A stretch of 64,000 nucleotides of DNA, taken from NCBI GenBank assembly GCA_964544865.1, contig CAZJDV010000001.1, forward strand, positions 27,699 to 91,698, in the 5' to 3' direction. Shown here piece after piece: positions 63,143 to 64,000 of the stretch (within the stretch, counting starts at the first letter, position 1; each line of letters begins with the position of its first letter). The notes beneath the pieces were generated by a model. That model saw only the letters and a program-made list of their open reading frames with translations. It was not told where the DNA came from and did no database searches. The position numbers were made by a program, and so were the translations under genes. This DNA is from CAZJDV01 sp964544865 (GTDB taxonomy: Bacteria; Chloroflexota; Dehalococcoidia; Lucifugimonadales; CAJWER01).

Positions 63143-63631
63143 ATGGACGAAACGCGACCCAGTCTCTCCCTGAATGACGAGACAGACTACGGCCTCTGCT
63201 TCGCATGCGGGCCCCGCAACCGGTCGGGCCTCCGGCTCCGGTTCGAGCGCTCCGGCGACACCGTCACCACGTCGTTCCAGGGCAGGGAGGAGCACCAGGG
63301 CTTCCCCGGCCTTGTGCACGGCGGCGTGATCAGCGCGCTGCTGGACGAGGTCATGAGCAGGGTCTCGCTCCTGGAGGACCGCTGGACGATGACCGCGCGA
63401 CTGGACATCCGGTATAGGCAGCCGGTCCTGGTCGGCCAGACGGTCACCGCGGTCGCGGAGAAGGGCCGAGTGCTGCGCCGATTCCTTGAGTCCCGAGGCT
63501 GGGTCGAGCTGCCGGACGGCAGCGTCGCCGCAGAGGCGGTCGGTACATTCGCGTTCCTCGACGACGAGACGCTGTCCCGCATGAGCGCCGGCTACCCGGG
63601 CCTTGCCGGGGAGTGGATGCGGGAGGGATAA
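63143..63631 (+). CDS. PaaI-type hotdog-fold thioesterase
   Basis: A 162-residue hotdog-fold protein. CFACGPRNRSGLRLRF is the N-terminal signature of the PaaI-like group, and FPGLVHGGVISALLDEVMS is the hotdog helix with the catalytic HGG-Asp/Glu region. The ATG at 63143 has AAGGA six bases upstream; the open frame extends to 63065 without conserved sequence. It would hydrolyse an acyl-CoA thioester, probably aromatic or medium-chain. It stands alone on the strand after the flavoprotein. Confidence 0.9.
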   Translation: MDETRPSLSLNDETDYGLCFACGPRNRSGLRLRFERSGDTVTTSFQGREEHQGFPGLVHGGVISALLDEVMSRVSLLEDRWTMTARLDIRYRQPVLVGQTVTAVAEKGRVLRRFLESRGWVELPDGSVAAEAVGTFAFLDDETLSRMSAGYPGLAGEWMREG

Positions 63632-63710
63632 GACCGCAGGGGCGCACCGCCGTGCGCCCGCCGGTGACCAGCACCGAGTCCACCGAGCGACGGGCGGCGG
63701 TAAGACATAC

Positions 63711-63735
63711 GTTCGTCCTGAGCCTGTCGAAGGAC
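63711..63735 (-). repeat. short interspersed repeat, second copy
   Basis: On the minus strand this reads CCTTCGACAGGCTCAGGACG, the same core as at 37801-37822 with three or four differences. Here it lies in the non-coding stretch between the thioesterase stop and tRNA-Phe. Confidence 0.65.
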
Positions 63736-63919
63736 CTGCCTGCAATCACATCTCAACGGCCCCGTCCCGCAGACCGCCAGACAAGGGCATGCGTCCATCA
63801 CATATGTGCGATACACCCGAGGGAAAACGCACCGTCCGATCCCTCCCTCGGAGCCCTCACAGCGTCAATTATCACACGGAGAGGGACGATCGGCGGCGAC
63901 CTGCGCGCGCGCCTACGCC

Positions 63920-63949
63920 TTGACAGTCGCCGCGCACGCGGCATACCAT
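63920..63949 (+). promoter_or_regulatory. promoter for tRNA-Phe
   Basis: TTGACA (63920-63925), an 18-bp spacer and TACCAT (63944-63949). Initiation would fall a few bases before the mature 5' end at 63959. Confidence 0.6.
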
Positions 63950-63958
63950 AAGGCATGC

Positions 63959-64000
63959 GCCGAGGTAGCTCAGTCGGTAGAGCACAGCACTGAAAATGCT
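63959..64000 (+). tRNA. tRNA-Phe(GAA), 5' part
   Basis: The acceptor strand GCCGAGG (63959-63965), TA, the D-arm GCTC-AGTCGGTA-GAGC (63968-63983) and the anticodon arm CAGCA-CTGAAAA-TGCT can be folded. The anticodon is GAA (63992-63994). The window ends within the 3' strand of the anticodon stem, so the T-arm and acceptor 3' strand are outside. Confidence 0.9.

Noticed and set aside
1..64000. CRISPR arrays, prophage genes, transposases, rRNA
   Set aside because: No regularly spaced repeats, phage structural genes, transposase motifs or rRNA sequences were seen on either strand.

Overview
The window is GC-rich bacterial chromosome, 64 kb, gene-dense and coding on both strands. There is no rRNA, CRISPR array, prophage or recognisable transposase. 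The gene content suggests a heterotrophic member of the Chloroflexota, of the Dehalococcoidia/SAR202 kind: many stand-alone paralogous oxidoreductases, an oxoprolinase/hydantoinase pair, racemases, a distinctive OppB permease type, MFS carriers and scattered short interspersed repeats. This placement is inference from gene style, not from a marker gene. The 10-N run at 20324-20333 and the number of broken genes indicate a draft or metagenome-derived scaffold.

Layout. 0-7.5 kb (minus strand): an amidine/amino-acid-derivative catabolic block with a partial FAD oxidoreductase, a broken alpha/beta hydrolase, an Asp/Glu racemase-family enzyme, an M19 dipeptidase, a maleate isomerase-like enzyme and the HyuB/HyuA pair. 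7.7-13.7 kb (plus): a promoter, two Gfo/Idh/MocA dehydrogenases and an EamA exporter, then Tex and a broken low-molecular-weight phosphatase. 14-21.3 kb: two giant double-FtsX permeases with no ATPase beside them. 21.4-25.5 kb (minus): a broken CocE hydrolase, nitroreductase, NHL-repeat protein and haloacid dehalogenase. 25.5-30 kb (plus): a structured repeat, a SelA-like PLP enzyme, a D-aminoacylase and one OppB permease.

30-40 kb is a decay zone where broken genes (conserved hypothetical, MDR dehydrogenase, truncated MFS carrier, AAA/LuxR-type ATPase) alternate with intact ones (UMF1-type MFS, ThDP enzyme, FAD oxidoreductase). 40-52.5 kb holds a second copy of the structured repeat, an EEP-type phosphodiesterase, another Gfo/Idh/MocA enzyme, two MFS carriers, a broken sulfatase, an SDR with an altered active site, a DegT aminotransferase, a BNR sialidase-like protein and a 674-residue protein I cannot assign.

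52.5-59.6 kb is the most unusual part: four closely similar OppB-type permease genes, at least three of them with their own promoter, with no OppC, binding protein or ATPase. Between the third and fourth lies a lipoprotein-like bacterial homologue of protein-arginine deiminase, broken by several lesions but with every catalytic residue still legible. The window closes with a broken LtrA protein, a fumarate-reductase-type flavoprotein, a hotdog thioesterase and the 5' half of tRNA-Phe.

As a whole the region reads as uptake and catabolism of amino-acid derivatives, peptides and sulfated or acidic glycans. Several enzymes lack a canonical catalytic residue, and many genes are interrupted; some of those lesions may be sequence or assembly errors.
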